Positions 23,521 to 31,876 of a stretch of DNA of 46,118 nt are shown here, in pieces (position 1 is the first letter of the stretch; each line of letters opens with the position of its first letter). The notes under the pieces are model-generated. The model worked only from the letters and a program-made list of their open reading frames with translations. It had not been told where the DNA came from and ran no database searches. The position numbers and the translations under genes were made by a program. Where the stretch lies: IMG/VR virus record IMGVR_UViG_3300033997_000296, positions 1-46,118 of that record; one strand, written 5' to 3'. The DNA comes from a virus.

Positions 23521-24470
23521 CACTTGCTGTTTACGCGCCGGCCGCCATCGACGTTTCGCGCCTGCCGGCTCCGGATGCCATCGAGGCGCTGGATTTCGAA
23601 ACACTCTATTCGGCCTTTAAAGTCCGGTTTCTGGAATTCTGGAACCAGATGCGCGCCATCAATCCGGCCTTGCCGGTCTATGACGTGCAAAACCTCGAAA
23701 CCGATCCTGCTGGCATTGTCGGCGAAGCGTGGTCTTATCTGCGCTTGATGGATCGCCAGCGCGTCAACGATACCTTTCGGTCGCTGCTGGCGGCCTATGC
23801 AAAGGGTAGCAATCTGGAAGCCATCGCGGCCGGCCGCAACATCGTCCGTCTGGTCGTGGCCCCTGCTACGCCCAGCTCGGCCGCCATCATGGAAAGTGAT
23901 GACGCCTTGCTTCGCCGCTATCTACTGTCGTTCGATCTGCCGGCTGCTGGTTCGGCCGGCCGCTATCTGTTCGATGCCTGGACGGCGTGGCCGCAATCCG
24001 CTGACAAGTCGTTAGGGCTTTGGGATGCGCGAGTGAATGGCCGGGCGGTCCACGGCCGGCGCGGCGATACGGATGTCGTCATCGCTGGCCCGATGGGCAG
24101 GCTTCCGACAGATGCCGAGCTGGCCATTATCCGGGCTGCTGTCACGCATCCGGACCGCGCGCCTGAAGCGGTAGCCATTTCAGTCATGGCGGCCGGCCGC
24201 ACCGAATATGCGGTTTCGCTCTCGCTCGAAATCGTGGCCGCCCGCGCCAGCGCCGGCGTCATCAAGGCGGAAGCCGAAAAGCGCATCATCTCGGCGGCAA
24301 CTTCCCGCATCCTGATTGGCGGCGAAATCCCGGAAGCCCTGCTTTCCGGCGCTGCCTTTGGCGATGGCGTGATCCGGGTGCGCGATCTTGCGCCCGTTGT
24401 CATCGAGCCTGACCCGTACAAGGTGCCCGTCATGACCAGCCTTGATGTTCAGATCGAGGTGCGGGCATGA
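23517..24470 (+). CDS. Baseplate protein J
   Basis: 317 residues from ATG 23517, which overlaps the W stop (ATGA). Family signs are an N-terminal helical part (YSAFKVRFLEFW), SYLRLMDRQRVNDTFRSLLAAYAKGSNLEAIAA, SDDALLRRYLLSFD and SLGLWDARV...RRGDTDVVIAG, then PLTDAEL-type text (LPTDAELAIIRAAVTHPDRAPEAVAISV) as in P2 gpJ. It forms the wedge arms of the baseplate. Length is near that of P2 gpJ (302). Confidence 0.9.
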   Translation: MTLAVYAPAAIDVSRLPAPDAIEALDFETLYSAFKVRFLEFWNQMRAINPALPVYDVQNLETDPAGIVGEAWSYLRLMDRQRVNDTFRSLLAAYAKGSNLEAIAAGRNIVRLVVAPATPSSAAIMESDDALLRRYLLSFDLPAAGSAGRYLFDAWTAWPQSADKSLGLWDARVNGRAVHGRRGDTDVVIAGPMGRLPTDAELAIIRAAVTHPDRAPEAVAISVMAAGRTEYAVSLSLEIVAARASAGVIKAEAEKRIISAATSRILIGGEIPEALLSGAAFGDGVIRVRDLAPVVIEPDPYKVPVMTSLDVQIEVRA

Positions 24471-25132
24471 GCGATGTAGGCGTTTTGCTTCCGCCATCGT
24501 CGGAAGAATTCGAGAAGGCGCTTGCCGCCGCAATGTCGGATGACTTGCCGATCCCTTACGCCGAGCTGATGAACCCATACCTGACGCCGGCGCGGTTCCT
24601 GCCTTGGCTTTCCGTGCATCATTCGGTCGATCTCTGGTTTGACGATTGGACCGAAGAGCGAAAGCGGGAAATGATCGCGCAATGCGCCGGCGTTTCCACG
24701 CTTTACCCGGCGTCACCTTTGGCGGCGCTGAAAGGCACCCTCGCGGGACTGAAACGCTATCTCGCCTTTGTCGATGCGGAGATTGTGGATCGCATCGCAC
24801 ATCCGAGCCGCTTCACCTTCGGCCGGGCGGTGATCGGGCGAACGCCCATCGCGCATAAGCCATTCGTCGCGCACTACCTGGTGCGCGTCACGCTGACCGC
24901 CCCGAAGAACCGCTTCCAGATCGGCCGTAGCGCCTTCGGGCGGGCCGCAATTACGCCGGTAAACCTTGAACCCATCCGCCGCGCCAAGCTGGCCATGACC
25001 ACCGCCAAAACGCCGGAAACGCTCTACTCCGTTTCCTTCGCATGGCGGCGCGGCATCACCTTTGACGACAACATCTTCATCGACGGAAGCCATGCCCTCG
25101 GCGGTTACATGGACCGCAAGCGGCTGGATTGA
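24467..25132 (+). CDS. Tail protein I
   Basis: 221 residues of the P2 gpI family: LLPPSSEEFEKALAAAM at the N-terminus, then FLPWLSVHHSVDLWFDDWTEERKREMIAQ, the family core in which a Trp-rich helix pair is found, and SPLAALKGTLAGLKRYL. It links the baseplate wedge to the fibres. The ATG overlaps the J stop, and the end overlaps nothing; the next gene starts 11 bp on. Confidence 0.9.
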   Translation: MSDVGVLLPPSSEEFEKALAAAMSDDLPIPYAELMNPYLTPARFLPWLSVHHSVDLWFDDWTEERKREMIAQCAGVSTLYPASPLAALKGTLAGLKRYLAFVDAEIVDRIAHPSRFTFGRAVIGRTPIAHKPFVAHYLVRVTLTAPKNRFQIGRSAFGRAAITPVNLEPIRRAKLAMTTAKTPETLYSVSFAWRRGITFDDNIFIDGSHALGGYMDRKRLD

Positions 25133-25143
25133 GGGAAACAGAC

Positions 25144-27408
25144 ATGCAGAGAACCGCTTTTTCTGAAGCCGAAATCGCCGATCACGCCGATTTCGAAGCC
25201 ATCGGTTTGCAGGGGCAGGAGGCCACGGACAATCTTTGGCTTGACGCCATCGGCTATCCCGCTCATTGGGCCGCCTTCACGGTGGCGAAAAAATCCGCGC
25301 AGGAAATCACGGTTTCGGCCGGCCGCTATGTCGCCGGCAAGATCGTTTACGCGCACGAAGCGCCAGCCAACATGAATCTGCAGCTTCATATTCCCGTCGC
25401 TGCATCGGACCAGCGCTGGGTTGCCGTCCTTCTGCGCGGCCGCGAAGTCACCGATACTGCAACGCGACCCTTCGAAACATCCGACGATCCTGAAACCAGT
25501 GTCATCGTCAACCGCACAACGCCGAAGACCATCCGCCGCGTCGTTGACCTGATTGTGCAGCCGGGCGAAGCAAACCCGGTTCCGGTCAAGCCGCTCGTTG
25601 ATTCCACGGATGCCTGTATTGCGTTCGTTCTGCTGAAATCGACCGGTATCGACGCCATAGAGCCGGGCAACAGTTCCCGCGTGAAAACCCTCTTTGAAGT
25701 AGAGGGCCGCGTCACGGCGCTGGAAGTCGATCTCGATGGCCTCTTCATGCGCACCGAGACGATTGAAACGCAGATCGTCAACATCACGGCCGAGCTAACG
25801 CAAATTCCGCGTCGTGAAGTTATCCGTCAGATGCAGCGCGATATCGGCGCTGCCCGGCTGAAAGTCGATTTGCCTGATGAGGCGCGTGCCTATGTCTTCG
25901 ATGACGGTCTGATTAACGACCGCTGGGACATGGCGCATGTGGATTGGCTGGCCCGTATTGAAGAGGGCATTCGCTTTGGCTTCGCTGCTGAAGCGCAAGC
26001 GCGCCTCGAAGTGCAGGCTGAAGACGATCCGAAGATTGCCTTTCGTGAGCGCCGCATGGTGCCAGCCTTTGACGAGGTAACGCGCATCGCCAACACAGCG
26101 CTGGATGGCTCGCTCAATATCTCGCAGTTGGTGCACACGCAAACCACGCTCGTCCGCAAGGAGGCGTCCCGCATCCGGATTACCTATGGCCCGACTATGC
26201 ACGCTTGCGAAAACGCGGCTGGCTGGTCTGGCCTCGGCGGCGATGCGCGCGTCGGGCAGATGCTCAATGTTGGCGGTGAAACGTTCGAAGTCGTCTATCG
26301 CGACGCGAACTATGGACCGGGGCACCAGACCTATGGCGTTCGGCAAATTCGCCAAGAAATCTATAGCGAGCCTTATTGGGAGTATGTGACCGAAGAGGTG
26401 GGCATCAACGGCTCGATCTATGGGCAAACCTTCCTTGTCGCCCAGCCCATGCAGATCACCAGCCTCGATCTGTCATTTGCTCGGGTCGATAGTGACGGCG
26501 ATGTGCATGTCTTCATCGTGGAAACCACGACTGGCGGTGCGCCACGTTTCGATGCGGTGCTGGCGCAAGGCACATTGAAGCATGCCGATCTGGTGGTTGG
26601 CTGGAACCGGGTTGTCCTGCCGATCACCTTGCTCGAAAGCGGCAAGCGCTATGCATTCGTAACCGTGACGACAGGCGCGCATGCGCTGCATGTTTCGGCC
26701 GCGAACAAGTATACGGGCGGTACGCAGTTTCTCACGACAGACGGCGCATTCGCGCAGGGATCAACGGAAACGGATATCTGCTTTCGCCTGAATGCCGCCC
26801 GCTACCGCAGCCCGCGCACGGTTATTCCGATGCAGGCTTTGAACCTTGCGGACGGCATGACGCAAATCGACATGCTGTTTGCTGGTTGGGTGCCTGGTGG
26901 CTGCAAGCTTGGCTGGGAAATCAGGCCGTCCGGCTCGGCTGTATGGACGGAGCTGGATGACGGTGACCCTTCGAAAAATCCGCTTGTTGGTCTACCGGCC
27001 TCGGTAGAGCTGCGCATGGTCATGATGGGCACGGCAGATTTGCAGCCGATGATCCAGCTCGACCAGAAAGCGGTTTCAAGGGTTGCCCGCAATCGCAACA
27101 CCATGCGAGCCGTCACGAAAAGCTTTCCGTTCGGGTTCGCGACAACCAGCATCCAGACGCAATACACGCTGGATAGCTTCGATCCGGATCGCCACACGTT
27201 TACGCCCGCCATCATGGTGGGCAACGCGGTGGTTAACCCAACCACAACCGAAATCACGATCGATCCGCAGATGCCTGCGCGTCGGACCTATCTTTCCACC
27301 TACATGCTCGGCGCATCGGCGACTGCCGCCCGCATGCGCCCTGCTGCCACCACAAACAATGTTGCGTCCGTACCATTCGTGCAGGACGCATTCATTGCCG
27401 CACTTTAA
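25144..27408 (+). CDS. Large tail fibre/baseplate protein
   Basis: 754 residues from ATG 25144, preceded by GAGGGAAACAGAC; a TTG at 25129 is less likely. The protein is rich in beta-type segments. Residues about 1-150 look like a baseplate-attachment part (NLWLDAIGYPAHWAAFTV). A coiled coil follows near residues 185-230 (VEGRVTALEVDLDGLFMRTETIETQI), then long strand-rich domains, one carrying QTYGVRQIRQEIYSEPYWEYVTE. It sits exactly where P2 has its fibre gene H. It could bind host surface or be a wedge-to-fibre connector. I do not recognise named domains. Confidence 0.65.
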   Translation: MQRTAFSEAEIADHADFEAIGLQGQEATDNLWLDAIGYPAHWAAFTVAKKSAQEITVSAGRYVAGKIVYAHEAPANMNLQLHIPVAASDQRWVAVLLRGREVTDTATRPFETSDDPETSVIVNRTTPKTIRRVVDLIVQPGEANPVPVKPLVDSTDACIAFVLLKSTGIDAIEPGNSSRVKTLFEVEGRVTALEVDLDGLFMRTETIETQIVNITAELTQIPRREVIRQMQRDIGAARLKVDLPDEARAYVFDDGLINDRWDMAHVDWLARIEEGIRFGFAAEAQARLEVQAEDDPKIAFRERRMVPAFDEVTRIANTALDGSLNISQLVHTQTTLVRKEASRIRITYGPTMHACENAAGWSGLGGDARVGQMLNVGGETFEVVYRDANYGPGHQTYGVRQIRQEIYSEPYWEYVTEEVGINGSIYGQTFLVAQPMQITSLDLSFARVDSDGDVHVFIVETTTGGAPRFDAVLAQGTLKHADLVVGWNRVVLPITLLESGKRYAFVTVTTGAHALHVSAANKYTGGTQFLTTDGAFAQGSTETDICFRLNAARYRSPRTVIPMQALNLADGMTQIDMLFAGWVPGGCKLGWEIRPSGSAVWTELDDGDPSKNPLVGLPASVELRMVMMGTADLQPMIQLDQKAVSRVARNRNTMRAVTKSFPFGFATTSIQTQYTLDSFDPDRHTFTPAIMVGNAVVNPTTTEITIDPQMPARRTYLSTYMLGASATAARMRPAATTNNVASVPFVQDAFIAAL

Positions 27409-27417
27409 GGAGTTCCC

Positions 27418-27591
27418 ATGGCCTTCAAGATCGACACGGAGAAATCCTACGATGTGAAACTCTCTCGCATCGTGAAGTGGGGGCGTTTCACCTTCTACCC
27501 CCTGAACGAAATCAACATGCGCGGTGAGCTGGTGGCGGCAATCATCGCGCAGGAAGGCGACGAGGTGCTTGATTATGCCAGAGAGGTCTAA
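27418..27591 (+). CDS. Small conserved-looking protein between fibre genes
   Basis: A 57-residue protein with a strong AAGGAG site before ATG 27418. It reads MAFKIDTEKSYDVKLSRIVKWG, then FTFYPLNEINMRGELVAAIIAQEGDEVLDYAREV. The pattern of two strands and a helix with an acidic end resembles small proteins that sit beside fibre genes in alphaproteobacterial phages. Its end overlaps the start of the next gene by 17 bases. Function unknown. Confidence 0.6.
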   Translation: MAFKIDTEKSYDVKLSRIVKWGRFTFYPLNEINMRGELVAAIIAQEGDEVLDYAREV

Positions 27592-28630
27592 CGGCTATCA
27601 GGTGCCCTCATACCCCAAGACACTCATCGACCGCATTCTGTGGAATTTTACCATGGGGGATGTCGATGAGCGCCTTCGGGTAGTTGAGGCGCGCGCGGCA
27701 TCTTTCACAGAACTTGAAGAGCGGGGCATTCAAGCCTCGCTTGATTACATTCAGGTCAATGTCGCGCCGCAAATTGCCACCCTGCAAACCAAAATCACTT
27801 TGGCGCAGGAACAGATCGACCAGATCATCGTCGGCGGAAAGGCACCCGACACGCTGAAGTTTGGCGGGCAGTTGCCGGCCTACTATGCGACGACAGAAGG
27901 CTTGGAGAGCCTTCAGGCAAGCCTCTCCGAGTACATGCGCAACGACCTGCTGAACCAGCCGGAAGGCGTGGCTCCCCTCGGGGTCGATGGCAAGGTGCCG
28001 TTGGCTAACCTCCCGGCATTGACCACGACCGCTACGGTGGGCGCAGCCATTGCAGGCGCAAACGGACTGGCAACGCCCGATGATGGTGACGCCTTCGTAG
28101 GTGTGAAATCCGGCGCGTCTACCATGTTTCGAACGACATGGGGGAACATCAAGGCGGCACTTACCGCCTTGTTCGATGGGCGATATCTGAGGCTTCTCGG
28201 TGGTGTCGTTGACGGCTCCGTCACGATCCAGCCCTCAGCCAACGCGGCTATGCTCGAAATGCGAGCCTCAGCAAACGCCGCCTGCCTGATCGACTTTTCG
28301 CCGAACGGCTATGGCGGTGATTTCAACTGGCGGATCATCGCGCAGCCAAACAACAACGAATTCGACGTGTTTCATAACGGAACGCATCGCTTCCGAATTC
28401 GCAATGATGGACACGTTTGGACCTCGGCTTACGGCTGGCTTAGTGAGCGTTTCGCAGACCGTGGCGCGCGCGTCCAGCGCGAGGGCGGCATATGGGAGTT
28501 CGGATCAATTGACCCGAATTACAACGCCCGCACTACCGATGCCCCAGCGCCTTACGTTCTGGTCGGGCTGCGCAGTTCGAACGGTACGAATGTCATCAAT
28601 CTGCGTGCCGAACTGTTGAGGAATAACTGA
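27575..28630 (+). CDS. Tail fibre protein
   Basis: 351 residues from ATG 27575 inside the end of the small gene before it. Residues about 20-100 are coiled coil (GDVDERLRVVEARAASFTELEERG, then IATLQTKITLAQEQIDQI). A fibre-type repeat follows: DTLKFGGQLPAYYATTEGLESLQASL. Then come short strand-rich units (GVDGKVPLANLPAL; DGRYLRLLGGVVDGSVTIQ) and a C-terminal globular part, RERGARVQ...VGLRSSNGTNVINLRAELLRNN, that should touch the host. It is a likely host-range determinant. Confidence 0.75.
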   Translation: MPERSNGYQVPSYPKTLIDRILWNFTMGDVDERLRVVEARAASFTELEERGIQASLDYIQVNVAPQIATLQTKITLAQEQIDQIIVGGKAPDTLKFGGQLPAYYATTEGLESLQASLSEYMRNDLLNQPEGVAPLGVDGKVPLANLPALTTTATVGAAIAGANGLATPDDGDAFVGVKSGASTMFRTTWGNIKAALTALFDGRYLRLLGGVVDGSVTIQPSANAAMLEMRASANAACLIDFSPNGYGGDFNWRIIAQPNNNEFDVFHNGTHRFRIRNDGHVWTSAYGWLSERFADRGARVQREGGIWEFGSIDPNYNARTTDAPAPYVLVGLRSSNGTNVINLRAELLRNN

Positions 28631-29265
28631 TGAGCGATCCGTATAGCACCGATGATTTGCCCTACGATTTGTCATCGGACGAACTGGCCTTCCTTGTCCG
28701 CAAGCTCCATCCTGCGGCAATCCATGGCGTTGACTTCTGGTGCGCCCACAAGGTGAAGCCAAATAGCCCCGACAGGACCAGCACGGCCATTATCGTCAAG
28801 TGGGATTTGGCGGCTGAGAAGCCGACCCCCGCCGAAATCGAAGCACTGGCGGCCACATATGCCGCCGAGCTGGTAGCGCTTCGCGGGGTGAGCGCTCTCG
28901 ATGTCGATATTGAGCGCGACCGTCGCGTTGAGGCGGGTTTCGTGTTCGATGGAATTCTCTACCAGTCCCGTCCGGAGGACCGTGAGAATATCGCCGGGGC
29001 GGTTAAGGCCGCAACAGATGCGGTTGCTCTCGGAGCTGCGCCCGGTGATTTCGGGTGGCAGCGCCTGCTAGACCCTAATGCGCCACCTGAATTCCGGTGG
29101 ATCGCGGCCGACAACACAACGCAGGCTATGGATGCACAAACCGTCATGCGGTTCGGCTACGCCGCTCTCGGACACAAACAGGCTCATATTCTGGCGGCCC
29201 GCGAGCTGAAGAACATGAACCCGATCCCTGCCGACTTCGCAACGGAGCCGGCTTACTGGCCGTGA
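28630..29265 (+). CDS. DUF4376-type tail fibre assembly protein
   Basis: 211 residues. The C-terminal 110 residues fit the DUF4376 pattern found next to phage fibre genes: RDRRVEAGFVFDGILYQSRPEDRENIAGAVKAA, then FRWIAADNTTQAMDAQTVMRFGYAAL and HILAARELKNM. Such proteins act as fibre chaperones or attached fibre parts. Its ATG shares a base with the fibre stop (TGATG). It ends the fibre block; a short stem (29292-29309) follows. Confidence 0.75.
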   Translation: MSDPYSTDDLPYDLSSDELAFLVRKLHPAAIHGVDFWCAHKVKPNSPDRTSTAIIVKWDLAAEKPTPAEIEALAATYAAELVALRGVSALDVDIERDRRVEAGFVFDGILYQSRPEDRENIAGAVKAATDAVALGAAPGDFGWQRLLDPNAPPEFRWIAADNTTQAMDAQTVMRFGYAALGHKQAHILAARELKNMNPIPADFATEPAYWP

Positions 29266-29291
29266 CGCCTCTCGCGCTTTGACAAACTCCG

Positions 29292-29309
29292 TCCCGCCAT
29301 TCGTGGCGG
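29292..29309 (+). terminator. Weak hairpin after the fibre genes
   Basis: CCCGCCA-TTCG-TGGCGGG makes a stable 7-bp stem with a UUCG loop in the 124-base gap before the sheath gene. No T run follows, so it is either a weak terminator or an mRNA stabiliser. The remainder of the gap shows an AAGGAG ribosome site for the sheath gene and no clear promoter. Confidence 0.4.
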
Positions 29310-29389
29310 GGCGCATCTTCCTGTCCGGTTGTGAAATCGGACCCTGCCTCCCCCCCTTCAAAATCTGAAACTTTCAAAGGAGTCTATAA

Positions 29390-30850
29390 ATGGCTGACCT
29401 GGCCTATGCGCATGGCGTGACCTTGGTTGAAAGCGCGGTAACGCCCTCGCTTCTTCGTGTTCAGCGCCAAGGCATCACTTTCATTAACGGCACAGCACCT
29501 GATGCCGATCCGGCCGCCTTTCCGTTGAACACGCCGACGCTCGTCACTTCTGAGCTGAAAGCGAGCGGCCTCGGCGCGGACGGCACGTTGCTTGAAGACG
29601 TGAAAACTGTTTTCGGCGAAGGCGGATCGTGGTGCATCGTCAACCGCGTGGAGCATAGCGCCGATCCGGCGATACTGCAGGCGAACCTTATCGGCGACCT
29701 GGTCGCTCGAACCGGCATTTACGCGGCACTTCGCGCCAAGGGTCTGACGGGCTATCAACCGCGCGTCATCATCACGGCCGGCAATACTGGCGCATGGGTG
29801 GAAGCCGGCGTCGTATCGGTTTCCGTTGTTGCTGAAGGCTCCAAGCTGACCGAGCCGCCTATCGTGAAAGCTACGGGCGGCGGTAACGATCAGGGCAAGG
29901 AGTTGCCGACGCTGGAAGCCGTCATGGGTGAAGGCGTGAATGCGGATAAGGTTGTGGCAGTCCGTGTTGTTCTGCCCGGCAAGAAGCTTTCGGAACCGCC
30001 TGTCATCACCTTTGAAGGTGGCGGTGCGGACGAGGCAAAGGTGTTGCCGCAGGCGACTGCAAATGTCGGCGACGTTGCAAACCCGTTCGTTTCTGCGTTG
30101 AAGGTCATCACCCCGAAAATTCGCGCCCGCGCCTATATCAATGGTCCGAACACGACTAATGCCGAAGCCCTGCGCTTCCGGCGCACGCTGAATGGACGCA
30201 TCCTGCCGATTGATCCGAAGGTAATCAGGAACGTGAACGGCGTTCCGGTGACAAAGCCGGTCGCGCCCGTTTTCGCCGGCGTGCGGTCGCGCGTGGTCGC
30301 AGGTGATGAGGGTGTGTCGGGTTCGGTTTCGAACAAGATCATCAACACCATCGACGGAGTTGCCCGCACCATCACGTATCCGGATGACGCTAATTACCTG
30401 AACGAAAATCAGGTGGCGACCATCATCAACGAGCGTGGCGGCTTCCGCACCTGGGGTAGCCGTCTGGCCACGGATGATCCTCTTTGGCAGTTTGATAGCG
30501 TTCGCGCCACGGCCGACATGATCAACGAAGCGCTGGAGGATATCTACTTCCTCTACGTGGATCGCAAGTTCACGAAGGCCAATATGAAGATGATGATTGA
30601 GGACGGTAATGCCGCTCTTCGCGTCTTCAAGAATAATGAGGACATTCTTGGTGGCCGTTGCTGGTTCCCTGTGCTGAATGATCCGACACTGATGGCAAAT
30701 GGCAAGCTCTTCCTCGATGTCGAGTTCGAGCCAGTTGGCATCATGGAGCAAATTCACATCACCACTCATCGCAACATTCTCTACTACCGGCTTCTGCTGG
30801 ATGAAGTGAATGGGCTTATCGAAACCGGCCCGCTCGCGGTTGCCGCTTAA
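29390..30850 (+). CDS. Contractile tail sheath protein (P2 FI-like)
   Basis: 486 residues. The opening (MADLAYAHGVTLVESAVTPSL) and the body are those of myovirus sheath proteins: a domain with VKTVFGEGGSWCIVNRVEH, the central RVIITAGNTG...GARAYINGPNT-type part, RLATDDPLWQFDSVRATADMINEALE and the closing HRNILYYRLLLDEVNGLIETGPLAV. An insertion near residues 140-230 (GVVSVSVVAEGSKLTEPPI, repeated later as KLSEPPVITFEGGGADEA) looks like an extra surface domain built from two similar units. The sheath contracts at infection. It is followed 13 bp later by the tube gene. Confidence 0.95.
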   Translation: MADLAYAHGVTLVESAVTPSLLRVQRQGITFINGTAPDADPAAFPLNTPTLVTSELKASGLGADGTLLEDVKTVFGEGGSWCIVNRVEHSADPAILQANLIGDLVARTGIYAALRAKGLTGYQPRVIITAGNTGAWVEAGVVSVSVVAEGSKLTEPPIVKATGGGNDQGKELPTLEAVMGEGVNADKVVAVRVVLPGKKLSEPPVITFEGGGADEAKVLPQATANVGDVANPFVSALKVITPKIRARAYINGPNTTNAEALRFRRTLNGRILPIDPKVIRNVNGVPVTKPVAPVFAGVRSRVVAGDEGVSGSVSNKIINTIDGVARTITYPDDANYLNENQVATIINERGGFRTWGSRLATDDPLWQFDSVRATADMINEALEDIYFLYVDRKFTKANMKMMIEDGNAALRVFKNNEDILGGRCWFPVLNDPTLMANGKLFLDVEFEPVGIMEQIHITTHRNILYYRLLLDEVNGLIETGPLAVAA

Positions 30851-30863
30851 GGAGTAATCAGAC

Positions 30864-31376
30864 ATGGCAGAAAAGATATTGCCTCGCGGCATTTTGCGCG
30901 ACTGCATGTTGTGGGCAGATCGCGAAAGTAAGCTCGGCCAGATTGGCGATATGACGATACCCGTCATCGAGGCAAAGCGTGAAGGCATGCGCAATGCCGG
31001 CATGATCAAAGAGCGTCAAATCCATCTCGGATACAACGCTCAGGAACTTAACTTCAAAATGCCGGGCCTCGATCCGCAAATCCTGAAGCTTCACGGCATC
31101 AAGATCGGCGTGGAAAATCCGTTTCTCATCACCGGTGCGCTGGTCGATGAAGATGGCACCACACACAGCGCAGTCATCTCCATTCGCGCCAAACTTTACA
31201 AAGTGGACCACGGCACTTGGAAGTCCGGCGATCTCGCTGAAAACGATATCAGCGTGGACGTAAATTACTACAAGCTCGAAATCGACGGCGAAGAAATCTT
31301 CGAGATTGATGATTTCGAGTTCAAGGTCGGTGGCGTCTCGCAGAACGGCGACATTCGTAACGCGCTCTTGATCTAA
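30864..31376 (+). CDS. Tail tube protein (P2 FII-like)
   Basis: 170 residues, the same length as P2 FII (172). It opens with AEKILPRGILRDCMLWADRESKLGQIGDMTIPVIEAKREGMRNAGMIKERQIHLG in the normal tube-protein way (given here only as landmarks at residues 2-55) and ends GVSQNGDIRNALLI. It forms the inner tube inside the sheath through which DNA passes. A strong AAGGAG site precedes it. It is followed by a terminator-like hairpin at 31417-31435. Confidence 0.93.
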   Translation: MAEKILPRGILRDCMLWADRESKLGQIGDMTIPVIEAKREGMRNAGMIKERQIHLGYNAQELNFKMPGLDPQILKLHGIKIGVENPFLITGALVDEDGTTHSAVISIRAKLYKVDHGTWKSGDLAENDISVDVNYYKLEIDGEEIFEIDDFEFKVGGVSQNGDIRNALLI

Positions 31377-31416
31377 GGGCGCGTCACTCCCCTCCCGAAA
31401 ATTTCTTTCTTCAGTA

Positions 31417-31443
31417 GGCCCGCTTCGTGCGGGCCATTTCTTT
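31417..31443 (+). terminator. Intrinsic terminator after sheath and tube genes
   Basis: GGCCCGC (31417-31423) and GCGGGCC (31429-31435) form a 7-bp G+C-only stem, followed by ATTTCTTT. It would lower expression of the chaperone and tape-measure genes relative to sheath and tube. Confidence 0.65.
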
Positions 31444-31454
31444 GAGGTTTCACC

Positions 31455-31754
31455 ATGACCGATACCAATACCGCCACCGATAACGAAACCGTTGTCGTTA
31501 CTCTCTCCAAGCCTGTCACCCACGGTGAAGACCGTTATCCGGTTCTGACATTCCGCGAGCCTACCGTGGGCGATCTGATCGTCGGCGACCAGTTCCCCGG
31601 CCAGCTTGCCAAGATGACCGCCATTCTTGCCTCTATCTCTGACACGCCTCTGCCGGCGTTCAAGAAGATCGGCGCAAAGGATTTTTCCAAGATCGTCACC
31701 GCAACGAGCGGCCTTTTGGGAAACGAGAAGAAGAAGGACACGACTGGCGGCTAA
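31455..31754 (+). CDS. Tail assembly chaperone E
   Basis: 99 residues between the tube and tape-measure genes, the place of P2 gene E. It has an N-terminal extension rich in Thr and Asp, then TLSKPVTHGEDRYPVLTFREPTVGDLIVGDQ, the usual two-strand opening of this family, and a helical end (LAKMTAILASISDTPLPAFKKI). It binds the tape measure while the tail is built. Near its 3' end a slippery heptamer allows a -1 shift into E'. Confidence 0.85.
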   Translation: MTDTNTATDNETVVVTLSKPVTHGEDRYPVLTFREPTVGDLIVGDQFPGQLAKMTAILASISDTPLPAFKKIGAKDFSKIVTATSGLLGNEKKKDTTGG

Positions 31755-31876
31755 TCGCCGTTTTTGTCGCGCGCTTCGCCCACACATCGCTCGACGCCAT
31801 CGAGCGATGGTCACCGAAAAAGTTGCTTGCCTATTACACGAAGGTCGGCGAGCTGAACCAGATCATGAGGCAGTAA
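31455..31876 (+). CDS. E-E' tail chaperone fusion by -1 ribosomal frameshift
   Basis: At 31718-31724 the sequence G-GGA-AAC is a textbook -1 slippery heptamer, in the right phase for the E frame. After the shift the ribosome reads from 31724 for 50 more codons, through GHDWRLIAVFVARFAHTSL and WSPKKLLAYYTKVGEL, to a TAA at 31874-31876 that abuts the tape-measure ATG. The fused protein would have about 140 residues. Lambda G-T and P2 E-E' use the same device. The shifted part has no start codon of its own in a sensible place, and its sequence suits an E' domain (DWR, helix, Trp-Ser-Pro). Confidence 0.85.
31718..31724 (+). promoter_or_regulatory. -1 frameshift slippery site GGGAAAC
   Basis: The heptamer fits X-XXY-YYZ with codons GGA AAC in the E frame, moving to GGG AAA. 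It lies 27 bases before the E stop codon. The purine-rich bases after it (GAGAAGAAGAAGG) do not form an obvious strong hairpin. Confidence 0.8.
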
